DNA of 64,000 bases, taken from CAMTWZ01 sp964412365 (GTDB lineage Bacteria; Bacteroidota; Rhodothermia; Balneolales; HLUCCA01). The notes below the pieces were generated by a model, which worked only from the letters and a program-made list of their open reading frames with translations, was not told where the DNA came from and searched no databases. The stretch spans positions 1 through 64,000 of the forward strand of contig CAYPOI010000001.1 of the NCBI GenBank assembly GCA_964412365.1, written 5' to 3'. The position numbers and the translations under genes were made by a program. Of the stretch, positions 16,939-24,992 are shown piece after piece; the stretch's first letter is position 1; each line of letters opens with the position of its first letter.

Positions 16939-19023
16939 ATGTATCGTTACTTATCGACGCTCGTCGTCGTTTTTGCACTAGTTGCCTGTTCTGAAGGGCC
17001 AGTGAGACCGTCGATGGACTCGGATTCTACCAATCCGACTCTATCGGCAAGCACATCGTCGTCATCTTCCTCAACTTCCTCTACCACGTCTTCGTCTTCC
17101 AATTCTGAGGTTGTATGGGTCGATGCCAGACTGGTCGGTAATCCAGCCGGACCCAAACTGAGTACAACCGTCCTTGAAGCCGGTGTCGATTATCGAATTA
17201 CTGTTGAGGGGAACTGGAGTGCTTGGCTTCCGAGCTGGTGGACATGCACATCTCCTTCCCCCACCGTTCATATGTCGCCCTCCGTGCCGGATGGAATCTA
17301 CGCTGGTATGGACGCTGAGTGGCGTTATGCCGACGCCGGGAATTGCAACAGGACTCTCTCTCAATATGCGGGAATCATGTTCAGTCTCGACGCAGGCACT
17401 ACTGCCTTCAATCCAACGCCAGTAGACGGAACATACAACACCGATCACACATATGAGTACATCGTGACGGGTACCGGAAATCGTATCGGATTTCACCTAC
17501 CAGACACCAATGAGGACAATCATGGCGTCATGAAGGTCACCATTGAAGAGATTGTCCCTCCCACAGTGAACGTCTTCACCAGCGATCCTGCTACCGTTCA
17601 AGCATGGGGACCCATCCTTGAATTGCCAATCAATAGCTCATGGGTTTCCCAATTTTGCACCGTCAATCCAAAGTTCGGGTTGGATGACCCACGGTGGGGA
17701 TCCCCTCACGCGGCCTATGAAGTTGGGCCTGCATCATTTGAATCTTGGACATCCTGGTCAGGATTTGACGCCCCATGGATCAATGCATGGAATAACTTGC
17801 AGGCATCTGCTGCTCCTGGCGCCCAGAACGGGACAAACACGCAAAGCTGGTCGAAGTTTGCATCCACGGTCTCGGGCAATGGAACATTCGTCGTCCAATT
17901 CTTGGCGGACAACTGCTCATGGATCTATTTGGATGGTAACCTTGTTGGGGTCCAGGCAATTGACTGGAACACAAATCCAGCGGCTAACGGTCGCTATTCC
18001 TTGACTCTTTCGGGCACCCACACGCTGTCGTTCATCGTCTTCGACGGTGGTGGTCAGGCAGGTGGTAAGTTCCGCCTTGAGACGCTTTCCTCCTTTGTTG
18101 GTGGCGGTGGTGATCCTGGGGATGTCAATCCACCTCTTCCGAGCGATAATACTGCGCCGGTCATCACTCCAAACGTCACCGGCACGCTAAACGGCGATTG
18201 GTACACCTCAGACGTGAACATCTCGTGGACTGTAACCGACGATGAATCGGATGTGACCAATACCACAGGTTGTGAAACCGTCACCGTTTCTGAAGATACA
18301 ACCGGTGTGACCTTCACTTGTGAAGCCACATCCGATGGTGGCACGGCCAGCGAGTCTGTGACGGTCAAGCGCGATGCCACTCCGCCTGTTGTTACGGCTT
18401 CGGTGTCGGGTACGATGGGGAATAACGGTTGGTATACATCCAACGTTGCCGTCTCCTTCAATGTGAGCGAGCCCACCTCGCCATTGTCAACAACCGGATG
18501 TGATGCGGTAACCGTATCCACAGACACCAATGGGGCGACATACACCTGTGAAGCTTCTTCTGCGGGTGGAACAGCCAGCAAATCTGTGACGGTCAAGCGC
18601 GATGCCACGAAACCAATGATAAACTTCGCTGGGAACGCCGGAACGTACACCGTCGCTCAAAGCGTGAACATCGGTTGCTCCGCTACCGATAGCATGTCTG
18701 GAATCGCGTCGAGCGACTGTCCGGGTGCATCAGGCGATGCGTACACGTTTGGGGTAGGCACAACCACTCTGAACGCTTCGGCGCTCGACAAGGCTGGAAA
18801 CAGTAACTCTGCGACCACCTCGTTCAACGTGACGGTAACATCCGGCAGCGTTTGTGAATTGGTAAAACGCTGGGTTAGTCAGCGTGGCGTGGCCAACTCG
18901 TTGTGCCAGCAACTGAATAACGGAGCGTATAGTGCTTTCATCAAGCATGCGCGCGCACAGAGCGGGAAGCATGTGCCTGCTGACAAAGCGGCCATCCTCA
19001 TCGCTTTGGTCGAACAACTGTAA
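16939..19023 (+). CDS. Secreted lipoprotein with Ser-rich linker, Ig-like repeats and FIMAH-like C-terminus
   Basis: A 694-residue protein with a good ribosome binding site (AAGGAGA at 16926-16932). Residues 1-17 form a lipoprotein signal ending in the lipobox LVAC. A Ser/Thr-rich linker covers about 30-55. Residues 56-200 and 210-380 look like extracellular beta domains with many Trp and Cys. Two related Ig-like modules of roughly 80-85 residues follow (about 405-555); each has WYTS, a TTGC motif, TCEA and a GGTAS-SVTVKRD ending. A third, weaker module comes next. The last 55 residues (VANSLCQQLNNG, then AFIKHARAQSGKHVPADKAA) resemble the FIMAH domain of secreted bacterial proteins. Codon use looks less biased than in neighbouring housekeeping genes. 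The function is unknown; a surface adhesion or binding role is inference. Confidence 0.75.
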   Translation: MYRYLSTLVVVFALVACSEGPVRPSMDSDSTNPTLSASTSSSSSSTSSTTSSSSNSEVVWVDARLVGNPAGPKLSTTVLEAGVDYRITVEGNWSAWLPSWWTCTSPSPTVHMSPSVPDGIYAGMDAEWRYADAGNCNRTLSQYAGIMFSLDAGTTAFNPTPVDGTYNTDHTYEYIVTGTGNRIGFHLPDTNEDNHGVMKVTIEEIVPPTVNVFTSDPATVQAWGPILELPINSSWVSQFCTVNPKFGLDDPRWGSPHAAYEVGPASFESWTSWSGFDAPWINAWNNLQASAAPGAQNGTNTQSWSKFASTVSGNGTFVVQFLADNCSWIYLDGNLVGVQAIDWNTNPAANGRYSLTLSGTHTLSFIVFDGGGQAGGKFRLETLSSFVGGGGDPGDVNPPLPSDNTAPVITPNVTGTLNGDWYTSDVNISWTVTDDESDVTNTTGCETVTVSEDTTGVTFTCEATSDGGTASESVTVKRDATPPVVTASVSGTMGNNGWYTSNVAVSFNVSEPTSPLSTTGCDAVTVSTDTNGATYTCEASSAGGTASKSVTVKRDATKPMINFAGNAGTYTVAQSVNIGCSATDSMSGIASSDCPGASGDAYTFGVGTTTLNASALDKAGNSNSATTSFNVTVTSGSVCELVKRWVSQRGVANSLCQQLNNGAYSAFIKHARAQSGKHVPADKAAILIALVEQL

Positions 19024-19048
19024 CATTCAGCTGACCTAGCTAATTTAG

Positions 19049-19080
19049 AGCCCCTCGGTCTTGGATCGGGGGGCTTTTTT
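19049..19080 (+). terminator. Intrinsic terminator of the lipoprotein gene
   Basis: AGCCCCTCGGTC (19049-19060) pairs with GATCGGGGGGCT (19064-19075, one wobble) around a three-base loop, and six T follow directly. It lies 25 bases after the stop of the lipoprotein gene. Confidence 0.85.
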
Positions 19081-19094
19081 ATTGTGGGTAGGTT

Positions 19095-19149
19095 GCTGGT
19101 ACGCTGGTACGCTGGTACGCTGGTACGCTGGTACGCTGGTACGCTGGTA
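19095..19149. repeat. 8-bp short tandem repeat, about 6.9 copies
   Basis: The unit GCTGGTAC is repeated six times without error and followed by GCTGGTA. The array sits between the lipoprotein terminator and the start of the amidohydrolase gene, and ends two bases before a TATAAT hexamer (19151-19156). Each unit contains the self-complementary GTAC. Confidence 0.95.
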
Positions 19150-19150
19150 G

Positions 19151-19181
19151 TATAATGCCGATTCAAAAGGTATATTCTTTG
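19151..19181 (+). promoter_or_regulatory. Possible promoter region of the propeller-amidohydrolase gene
   Basis: A perfect TATAAT (19151-19156) starts two bases after the tandem repeat, and TATTCTTTG (19173-19181), close to the Bacteroidota -7 element, lies 40 bases before the ATG at 19222. If TATAAT is used, its -35 region lies inside the repeat. Which of the two is used is not known. Confidence 0.3.
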
Positions 19182-19221
19182 CTTTATCGAAGGGTACCTA
19201 TTACTAACTACCAATTACATC

Positions 19222-22200
19222 ATGTACTTACTGCTTAGTCTCGCGCTCTTACTGAGTTCTTTCGGATTCGCGCAATCCGACACCACCGCCACGGCGGATA
19301 CCACCAAAACCGTCAAAGCCACGAAAGACCTGCCTCTTGAGCCCGGTCGCACGGTTGAATTCACCGCCACGGAAGGAACGTGGATGTCGGTCGACATCAG
19401 TCCAGATGGCAAAACCGTCGTATTCGATCTGATGGGGGATTTATACACCGTTCCCTTCACCGGTGGAACCGCGACTCGCATCACCGAAGGAATGGCGTTC
19501 GACACCCATCCGCGCTACAGTCCGGATGGAAAACGCATCCTGTTCACATCCGACCGCAGTGGCAATGAAAACCTTTGGATCAAGGATCTGGAAACGGATG
19601 AATACACGCAGCTCACCAAAAGCACGAATGAGAATTTCCCGTCGGCGGAATGGACACCCGATGGTGAGTATGTGATCGGTGCGAAAGGCCGACGCATCCC
19701 GAAATTATGGCTCTACCACCGCACAGGTGGCGCAGGCGCACAACTCACCAAAGGTGCCGACAGTTGGAAGACGATCGATCCGGCGGTGAGTCCGGATGGG
19801 CGCTATGTCTATTATTCGCAGCGCACCGGGGCATGGAATTACAATGCTCAGCTTCCACAGTACCAAGTGGGCGTGTACGATCGTGAAGATGCCACCACGC
19901 GCACCCTTACCTCCCGTTATGGCTCGGCGTTCACGCCAGTTGTGTCGCCCGATGGCAAGTTTTTGGTTTATGGTTCGCGCTACGAAACCCATACCGGACT
20001 CGTGCTTCGCGACCTGGCTTCCGGCGAGGAACGCTGGATCGCCTACCGCATCCAACGCGACGATCAGGAATCGATCGGCACGATGGGCGTGCTTCCAGGC
20101 ATGAGTTTCACACCGGACAGCAAGGAAATCGTGACCACTTGGGATGGAAAACTATGGCGCGTGTCTGTCGCTGGCGGAAGTGCGATCGAAATCCCGTTCA
20201 CCGCGGAAGTGAACATCGATATGGGTCCGGCAGTGCTGTTCAAATATCCGATTTCGGATGAGCGCGAGGCAACGGTCACCCAAATCCGCGATGGAGTCCC
20301 ATCCCCTGACGGCAAACATCTCGCGTTTACGGCGCTGAATAAATTGTATGTGATGGAGATTCCGAACGGAACACCGCGACGTGTGACCAACATGGATGTG
20401 GTCGAAGCGCAGCCGACATGGTCACCAGATGGACAGTCGCTCGCGTATGTGACTTGGGATGGCAAAGAGGGTCATTTGTATCGTGTGAGTCCGTTCGCAC
20501 GTCGTGCCGCGGCTCCGCAAAAATTGACGACGGTGGGAGCCTTGTACTCGAGTCCGGCCTGGTCACTCACTGGCGACCGCATCGTGATGGTTCGTGGCGC
20601 AGCCCGTGCCTTGCGCGAATCCGCCGGACCATTCGCTTTCGCATCAACCGAGGATCTCGTCTGGATGTCGGCCCGTGGCGGCGATCTGACCCTCATCGAC
20701 AAAGCCAGCGGCCGCTCGAATCCGCATTTCGTGAAAGGGAACGACCGCATCTACCTAAACCAGGGCAGTCAAGGACTCATTTCCATCCGTTGGGACGGAA
20801 CCGACTCCCGCACCCACCTCAAAGTGACGGGCATCACCACCTTCGGTACGATCGATGGGGATGACGACCATGGCCACATCCTTCCCGAATCGATGTCGAT
20901 GGAGATGAAAGAGCCACAGACGCCGTCGAATGCCTCGTGGATCCGCATGGCGCCGGTTGGTGACCAAGCGCTGGCCCTCATCAACAACGAAGTTTACACC
21001 GTCACGCTACCGTATGTGGGTGAAGCGCCGACGATTTCGGTGTCGAATCCGGAAAGTTCATCCTTCCCGGCTCGCAAGCTCACGCAGATCGGGGCTCAGT
21101 TCCCGGCCTGGTCAGCGGATGGGAAGATGGTGCATTGGTCAATCGGAAACGCACACATCGTGTATGATCTGGATGCGGCGACCGCGTTTGCAGACAGTGT
21201 GAAAGCGGCAAAAAAGGATGAAGAGACGAAAAAAGATGAAGCGAAGTCGGATGAAAAAGATGAAGAGACGAAGGTAGATGATGAGAAGAAAGACGAAGAC
21301 AAGAAACCGTCTACGTATGAGCCGATGGAGTTCCGGGTGAAGGTGATGTATCAACGCGATATGCCCGAAGGTGCTGTGGTATTTCGCAACGCGCGGATCG
21401 TGACGATGAACGGCGAAGACGTGATCGAACGCGGCGATGTGTTGGTCGTGAACAACCGCATCCAGGGCGTAGGCGCCGCTGGGACGCTCTCCGTGCCCGC
21501 TGGAGCGCGTGATATGGACATGACGGGGAAAACCATCGTTCCGGGCTTTGTCGACACGCACGGACACATGTGGCCGGCCTGGGGCATCCATAAGACGCAG
21601 GTCTGGAATTATGCGGCCAACTTGGCGTACGGAGTCACCACGTCACGCGATCCTCAGACGGCGACGACCGATGTCCTTACTTATGCCGATATGGTCGAAG
21701 CGGGGATGATGCCGGGTCCGCGGGTGTATTCCACGGGTCCTGGACTCGGATTCTGGGGCTACAACATCCAGGATTTGGATCATGCGCGTCGCGCGATGAA
21801 GCAGTACAGCGAGTACTACGACACGAAGACCATCAAAATGTATCTCACGGGCAACCGGAAGCAGCGCCAATGGATCATCCAGGCCGCGCGCGAGCAGAAC
21901 ATCATGCCGACGACCGAAGGCGGACTCGATTGGAAGACGAACGTCACCCAGCTCCTCGATGGATATCCTGGGCATGAGCACTCCTTCCCTATTTATCCGA
22001 TTTATAGCGACATCCTTAAAACCGTTGCCGAATCGAAAATGGCGTACACACCGACCTTGTTAGTGAGTTACGGCGGTCCGTGGGCGGAGGAATTCTTCTA
22101 TGCCACGGAACGTCCGTATCACGATGCCAAGTTGCGTCGCTTCACGCCATATGCCGAATTAGCTGACAAATCGCGTCGTCGCAGTGCATGGTTCATGCCG

Positions 22201-22623
22201 GAGGAACATGTGTTCAGTCGACATGCCGAATTCGCGAACGAACTCGTGAAAGCCGGTGGTATCGCCGGGGTAGGTGCGCACGGTCAGCTCGAAGGACTCG
22301 GATACCATTGGGAATTATGGTCCATGCATTCGGGCGGGATGTCGAATCACAACGCCCTTCGCACAGCAACATTATTGGGTGCTGAAGCGATCGGGCTGGA
22401 TGGCGACCTGGGATCCATCCAAACCGGAAAATTGGCGGATCTGATCATCTTGGATGAGAATCCGCTGGCCGACATCCGCAACACGAACACCATCCGCTAT
22501 GTCATGAAAAACGGACGATTGTATGATGGGAATAGTTTGGATGAGGTGTATCCGCGCACGCGGGCATCGAATCTGAACTTCTGGGTGGATGCGCCGGGAG
22601 CGGTGCCGGGCGGAAAAGAGTAA
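19222..22623 (+). CDS. TolB-type beta-propeller fused to amidohydrolase, secreted
   Basis: An 1133-residue protein with a signal peptide (about 1-18, FGFAQ). Residues about 45-640 hold many PD40/TolB-like blades (repeated SPDGK, SPDGR, WTPDGE, WSADGK). Then comes a strongly charged linker of Lys, Asp and Glu (about 655-695). The amidohydrolase domain (about 710-1110) has the metal-binding motif VDTHGHMWP near residue 776, GHEHSFP, GVGAHGQ and the end motif GSIQTGKLADLIILDENPL. The family is common in Bacteroidota and is predicted to hydrolyse cyclic amides or peptides in the periplasm; the substrate is unknown. It follows an 8-bp tandem repeat and has no neighbour on the same transcript except perhaps udg. 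Confidence 0.88.
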   Translation: MYLLLSLALLLSSFGFAQSDTTATADTTKTVKATKDLPLEPGRTVEFTATEGTWMSVDISPDGKTVVFDLMGDLYTVPFTGGTATRITEGMAFDTHPRYSPDGKRILFTSDRSGNENLWIKDLETDEYTQLTKSTNENFPSAEWTPDGEYVIGAKGRRIPKLWLYHRTGGAGAQLTKGADSWKTIDPAVSPDGRYVYYSQRTGAWNYNAQLPQYQVGVYDREDATTRTLTSRYGSAFTPVVSPDGKFLVYGSRYETHTGLVLRDLASGEERWIAYRIQRDDQESIGTMGVLPGMSFTPDSKEIVTTWDGKLWRVSVAGGSAIEIPFTAEVNIDMGPAVLFKYPISDEREATVTQIRDGVPSPDGKHLAFTALNKLYVMEIPNGTPRRVTNMDVVEAQPTWSPDGQSLAYVTWDGKEGHLYRVSPFARRAAAPQKLTTVGALYSSPAWSLTGDRIVMVRGAARALRESAGPFAFASTEDLVWMSARGGDLTLIDKASGRSNPHFVKGNDRIYLNQGSQGLISIRWDGTDSRTHLKVTGITTFGTIDGDDDHGHILPESMSMEMKEPQTPSNASWIRMAPVGDQALALINNEVYTVTLPYVGEAPTISVSNPESSSFPARKLTQIGAQFPAWSADGKMVHWSIGNAHIVYDLDAATAFADSVKAAKKDEETKKDEAKSDEKDEETKVDDEKKDEDKKPSTYEPMEFRVKVMYQRDMPEGAVVFRNARIVTMNGEDVIERGDVLVVNNRIQGVGAAGTLSVPAGARDMDMTGKTIVPGFVDTHGHMWPAWGIHKTQVWNYAANLAYGVTTSRDPQTATTDVLTYADMVEAGMMPGPRVYSTGPGLGFWGYNIQDLDHARRAMKQYSEYYDTKTIKMYLTGNRKQRQWIIQAAREQNIMPTTEGGLDWKTNVTQLLDGYPGHEHSFPIYPIYSDILKTVAESKMAYTPTLLVSYGGPWAEEFFYATERPYHDAKLRRFTPYAELADKSRRRSAWFMPEEHVFSRHAEFANELVKAGGIAGVGAHGQLEGLGYHWELWSMHSGGMSNHNALRTATLLGAEAIGLDGDLGSIQTGKLADLIILDENPLADIRNTNTIRYVMKNGRLYDGNSLDEVYPRTRASNLNFWVDAPGAVPGGKE

Positions 22624-22636
22624 GAATATTTAACAG

Positions 22637-22687
22637 GGAGGATAAGGGTGGTTAAGGGGGGGGCTCCATTAGCCTCTCTTATCCTCC
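22637..22687 (+). terminator. Large hairpin between the amidohydrolase and uracil-DNA glycosylase genes
   Basis: GGAGGATAAG (22637-22646) is a perfect inverted repeat of CTTATCCTCC (22678-22687). An inner GGCT (22661-22664 region) can pair with AGCC (22671-22674). The loop contains a run of eight G (22656-22663). The sequence after it is pyrimidine-rich but has no clean T-run, so it may be a weak terminator or a stabilising mRNA end for the amidohydrolase transcript. Confidence 0.45.
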
Positions 22688-22740
22688 AAGTAAAGATTCT
22701 TTCTTCATCTTTTCTTCTCTTTCCTATTATTTTCCTCCCC

Positions 22741-23487
22741 ATGTCCCAATCCATCAAAAAAGAGGTCGAATCGTTCCTGGAATGGTCCAAAGAACTCTAC
22801 GGACCCATTTACTTCGCCCCATCAGAAACGAAAGGAGTTAAATCGAAGGCTGATGCTCCCCCATCAGAACCCTTCATCGCTTCATCGGCGTCTTCGCCAT
22901 TAACCCTTTCATCCGTCACAACGCTCGAAGACCTGCGCCACCTCTGCGAGCAGTCGGAGGAGCTAAAGACAGATCTCCCCGGAACCAACCTCGTCTTCGG
23001 CGTCGGAAACCCCAATGCGGATCTCATGCTCGTCGGCGAAGCGCCCGGCGAGAACGAGGATCAGCAAGGCGAGCCCTTCGTCGGCAAAGCCGGACAATTG
23101 CTCACCGACATCCTCAAAGCCATCAAATTCCGCCGCGAGGACGTCTACATCGCGAACATCCTCAAACATCGACCGCCAAATAACCGCGATCCCCTGCCCG
23201 AGGAACGTCAGCGCAGCCTCCCCTATCTGCACAAACAGATCGAGATCATCAATCCGAAGCTCATCTTATGTGTCGGAAAGGTATCCGGCTCCACCCTACT
23301 CGGACTCGATGAAAAGACCCCTCTCGCCACCATGCGTGGCAAATTCCATCGCTTCAAGGAAAACCACGAGCTTATGGTTACCTTCCATCCTGCCGCCCTT
23401 CTTCGCAATCCCGCATGGAAGAAAGACACCTGGGCGGATGTTCAACTGCTCCGCAAACGCTACGACGAATTGGGATGTGAACCCTGA
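22741..23487 (+). CDS. Uracil-DNA glycosylase, family 4-like, with most Fe-S ligands missing
   Basis: A 248-residue protein. The catalytic motifs of family 4 are present: GEAPGENEDQQGEPFVGKAG (motif 1) and TFHPAALLRNP (motif 2). It also has the family phrase NILKHRPPNNRDP. The four cysteines that normally hold a [4Fe-4S] cluster are mostly gone: the first pair CxxC reads CEQS, the KCRPP cysteine is His, and the fourth position reads Arg-Ser (EERQRSLPYL). Residues 1-75 are an N-terminal extension rich in Ser and Pro. The start at ATG 22741 is preferred over GTG 22648, which would add a hydrophobic non-family stretch. It excises uracil from DNA; its stop overlaps dnaB by one base, so both are translated together. 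Confidence 0.88.
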   Translation: MSQSIKKEVESFLEWSKELYGPIYFAPSETKGVKSKADAPPSEPFIASSASSPLTLSSVTTLEDLRHLCEQSEELKTDLPGTNLVFGVGNPNADLMLVGEAPGENEDQQGEPFVGKAGQLLTDILKAIKFRREDVYIANILKHRPPNNRDPLPEERQRSLPYLHKQIEIINPKLILCVGKVSGSTLLGLDEKTPLATMRGKFHRFKENHELMVTFHPAALLRNPAWKKDTWADVQLLRKRYDELGCEP

Positions 23488-24992
23488 TGGATAGACTGGA
23501 TTTGGATGGACGGATGCCGCCTCAAGCGGTCGAAATCGAGGAAGCGATTCTTGGCGGAATCCTGATCGAAAAGGATGCGGCCAATTTGGCGATGGAGATC
23601 CTCGGTGCCGATGATTTCTACAAGCCCGCGCATCAGCACATCTATCAGGCGCTGGCCGAACTCCACATCCGCAACAATCCCCTCGACATTCTAACGCTCG
23701 AGCAAGCCCTTAAAGACAAGGGACTCCTCGACAGTTGCGGCGGTACCGGCTATCTGAGTCAGCTCACGCGCTCGGTCAGCTCCGCGGCGAACATCGAATA
23801 TCATGCGCAGATCGTGTTGGAGAAATCCATCAAGCGCAAGCTCATCCTGGCCTGCACCGGCATCGTGAAGGACAGTTATGATGGGGGAAGCGACCCGTTC
23901 GACCTTCTGAACCAGGCTGAATCCGAGATTTTCAAGCTGTCGAATGCCGGAAAAAGCAATTCAACGAAGTCGCTCGATGCGATCCTGAAATCCACCATCA
24001 CCTATCTGGAACAACTCCAGGAGCGGAAAACGGATGGGATCACGGGCGTTCCTTCTGCACTGGCGGTCGATAAGATGACGGCGGGATGGCAGCGCGGCGA
24101 TCTGATCATCATCGCGGCACGTCCGTCCATGGGAAAAACCGCGTTCGTGTTGACCGTGGCTCGGAACGCGGCCTTGCATCCGAATCCCGACCTGAAAACG
24201 AATGTCGCCGTCTTCTCCTTGGAGATGGCCGATCAGCAATTGGTGCAGCGTCTTCTCACGATGGAAGCCCGCATCAACGCTCAGGATGCCCGGACCGGAC
24301 GTTTATCCGATCGCGACTTCTCCGCCCTCATCGAAGCCGCCGGACGCCTGCACACCGCTAAGATTTTCATTGACGATACGCCCGGACTGTCGCTGGCTGA
24401 ACTTCGTTCGAAGTCCCGCCGCCTCGTGAACGAGCAAAAAGTGGGCATGATCATCGTCGATTACCTGCAATTGATGACATCCAACCTGAAAGACGGCAAA
24501 AACAACCGTGAGCAGGAAATCGCCTTCATTTCGCGCGGACTCAAAGGCCTGGCCAAAGAACTCAACGTGCCGGTGATCGCGCTGTCACAGCTCAGTCGTG
24601 CGGTGGAACAACGTGGCGGCGACAAGCGTCCGCAATTGAGCGATTTGCGTGAATCCGGATCGATCGAGCAGGATGCGGATGTGGTCATTTTCCTGTACCG
24701 ACCCGAATATTACGGCATCACGACCACCGAAGAAGGTCGTTCCACGGCCGGAATGGCGGAAGTGATCATCGGCAAACAACGGAACGGTCCGACCGGCTCC
24801 GTCAATCTGATGTTCATCAAAGATTACGCCCGATTCGAGAACCTCAGTTCCGAATCGATGGAGCCTTCGGGTTATCTGCCCGAAGATCCGTTTGTGGATA
24901 CGCCGGTATTGGCTCCAGATGATTTCGAGTCGTATTCGCGACCGAAGAACTCCGGCAAAGGTCGTCCTCCGAAAGAAGAATCGCCGTTTTAG
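23487..24992 (+). CDS. dnaB: Replicative DNA helicase DnaB
   Basis: A 501-residue protein with the N-terminal DnaB domain (about 12-115, PPQAVEIEEAILGGILIE) and the RecA-like helicase domain. The latter shows Walker A ARPSMGKT (about 210-217), VFSLEMADQQLVQRL, Walker B MIIVDYLQLM and the H4-type SQLSRAVEQRGGDKRPQLSD. No intein interrupts it. The ATG shares one base with the glycosylase stop (TGATG). The 3' end overlaps the end of mutL, on the other strand, by four bases. Confidence 0.96.
   Translation: MDRLDLDGRMPPQAVEIEEAILGGILIEKDAANLAMEILGADDFYKPAHQHIYQALAELHIRNNPLDILTLEQALKDKGLLDSCGGTGYLSQLTRSVSSAANIEYHAQIVLEKSIKRKLILACTGIVKDSYDGGSDPFDLLNQAESEIFKLSNAGKSNSTKSLDAILKSTITYLEQLQERKTDGITGVPSALAVDKMTAGWQRGDLIIIAARPSMGKTAFVLTVARNAALHPNPDLKTNVAVFSLEMADQQLVQRLLTMEARINAQDARTGRLSDRDFSALIEAAGRLHTAKIFIDDTPGLSLAELRSKSRRLVNEQKVGMIIVDYLQLMTSNLKDGKNNREQEIAFISRGLKGLAKELNVPVIALSQLSRAVEQRGGDKRPQLSDLRESGSIEQDADVVIFLYRPEYYGITTTEEGRSTAGMAEVIIGKQRNGPTGSVNLMFIKDYARFENLSSESMEPSGYLPEDPFVDTPVLAPDDFESYSRPKNSGKGRPPKEESPF

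Noticed and set aside
19095..19149. CRISPR array
   Set aside because: The unit is 8 bp with no spacers, so it is a short tandem repeat.
22648..22740. GTG start giving the glycosylase a hydrophobic N-terminus
   Set aside because: The segment crosses the hairpin and G tract and is not a normal signal peptide; ATG 22741 is the better start.
23487..24992. Intein in DnaB
   Set aside because: The helicase motifs are uninterrupted and the length is normal.
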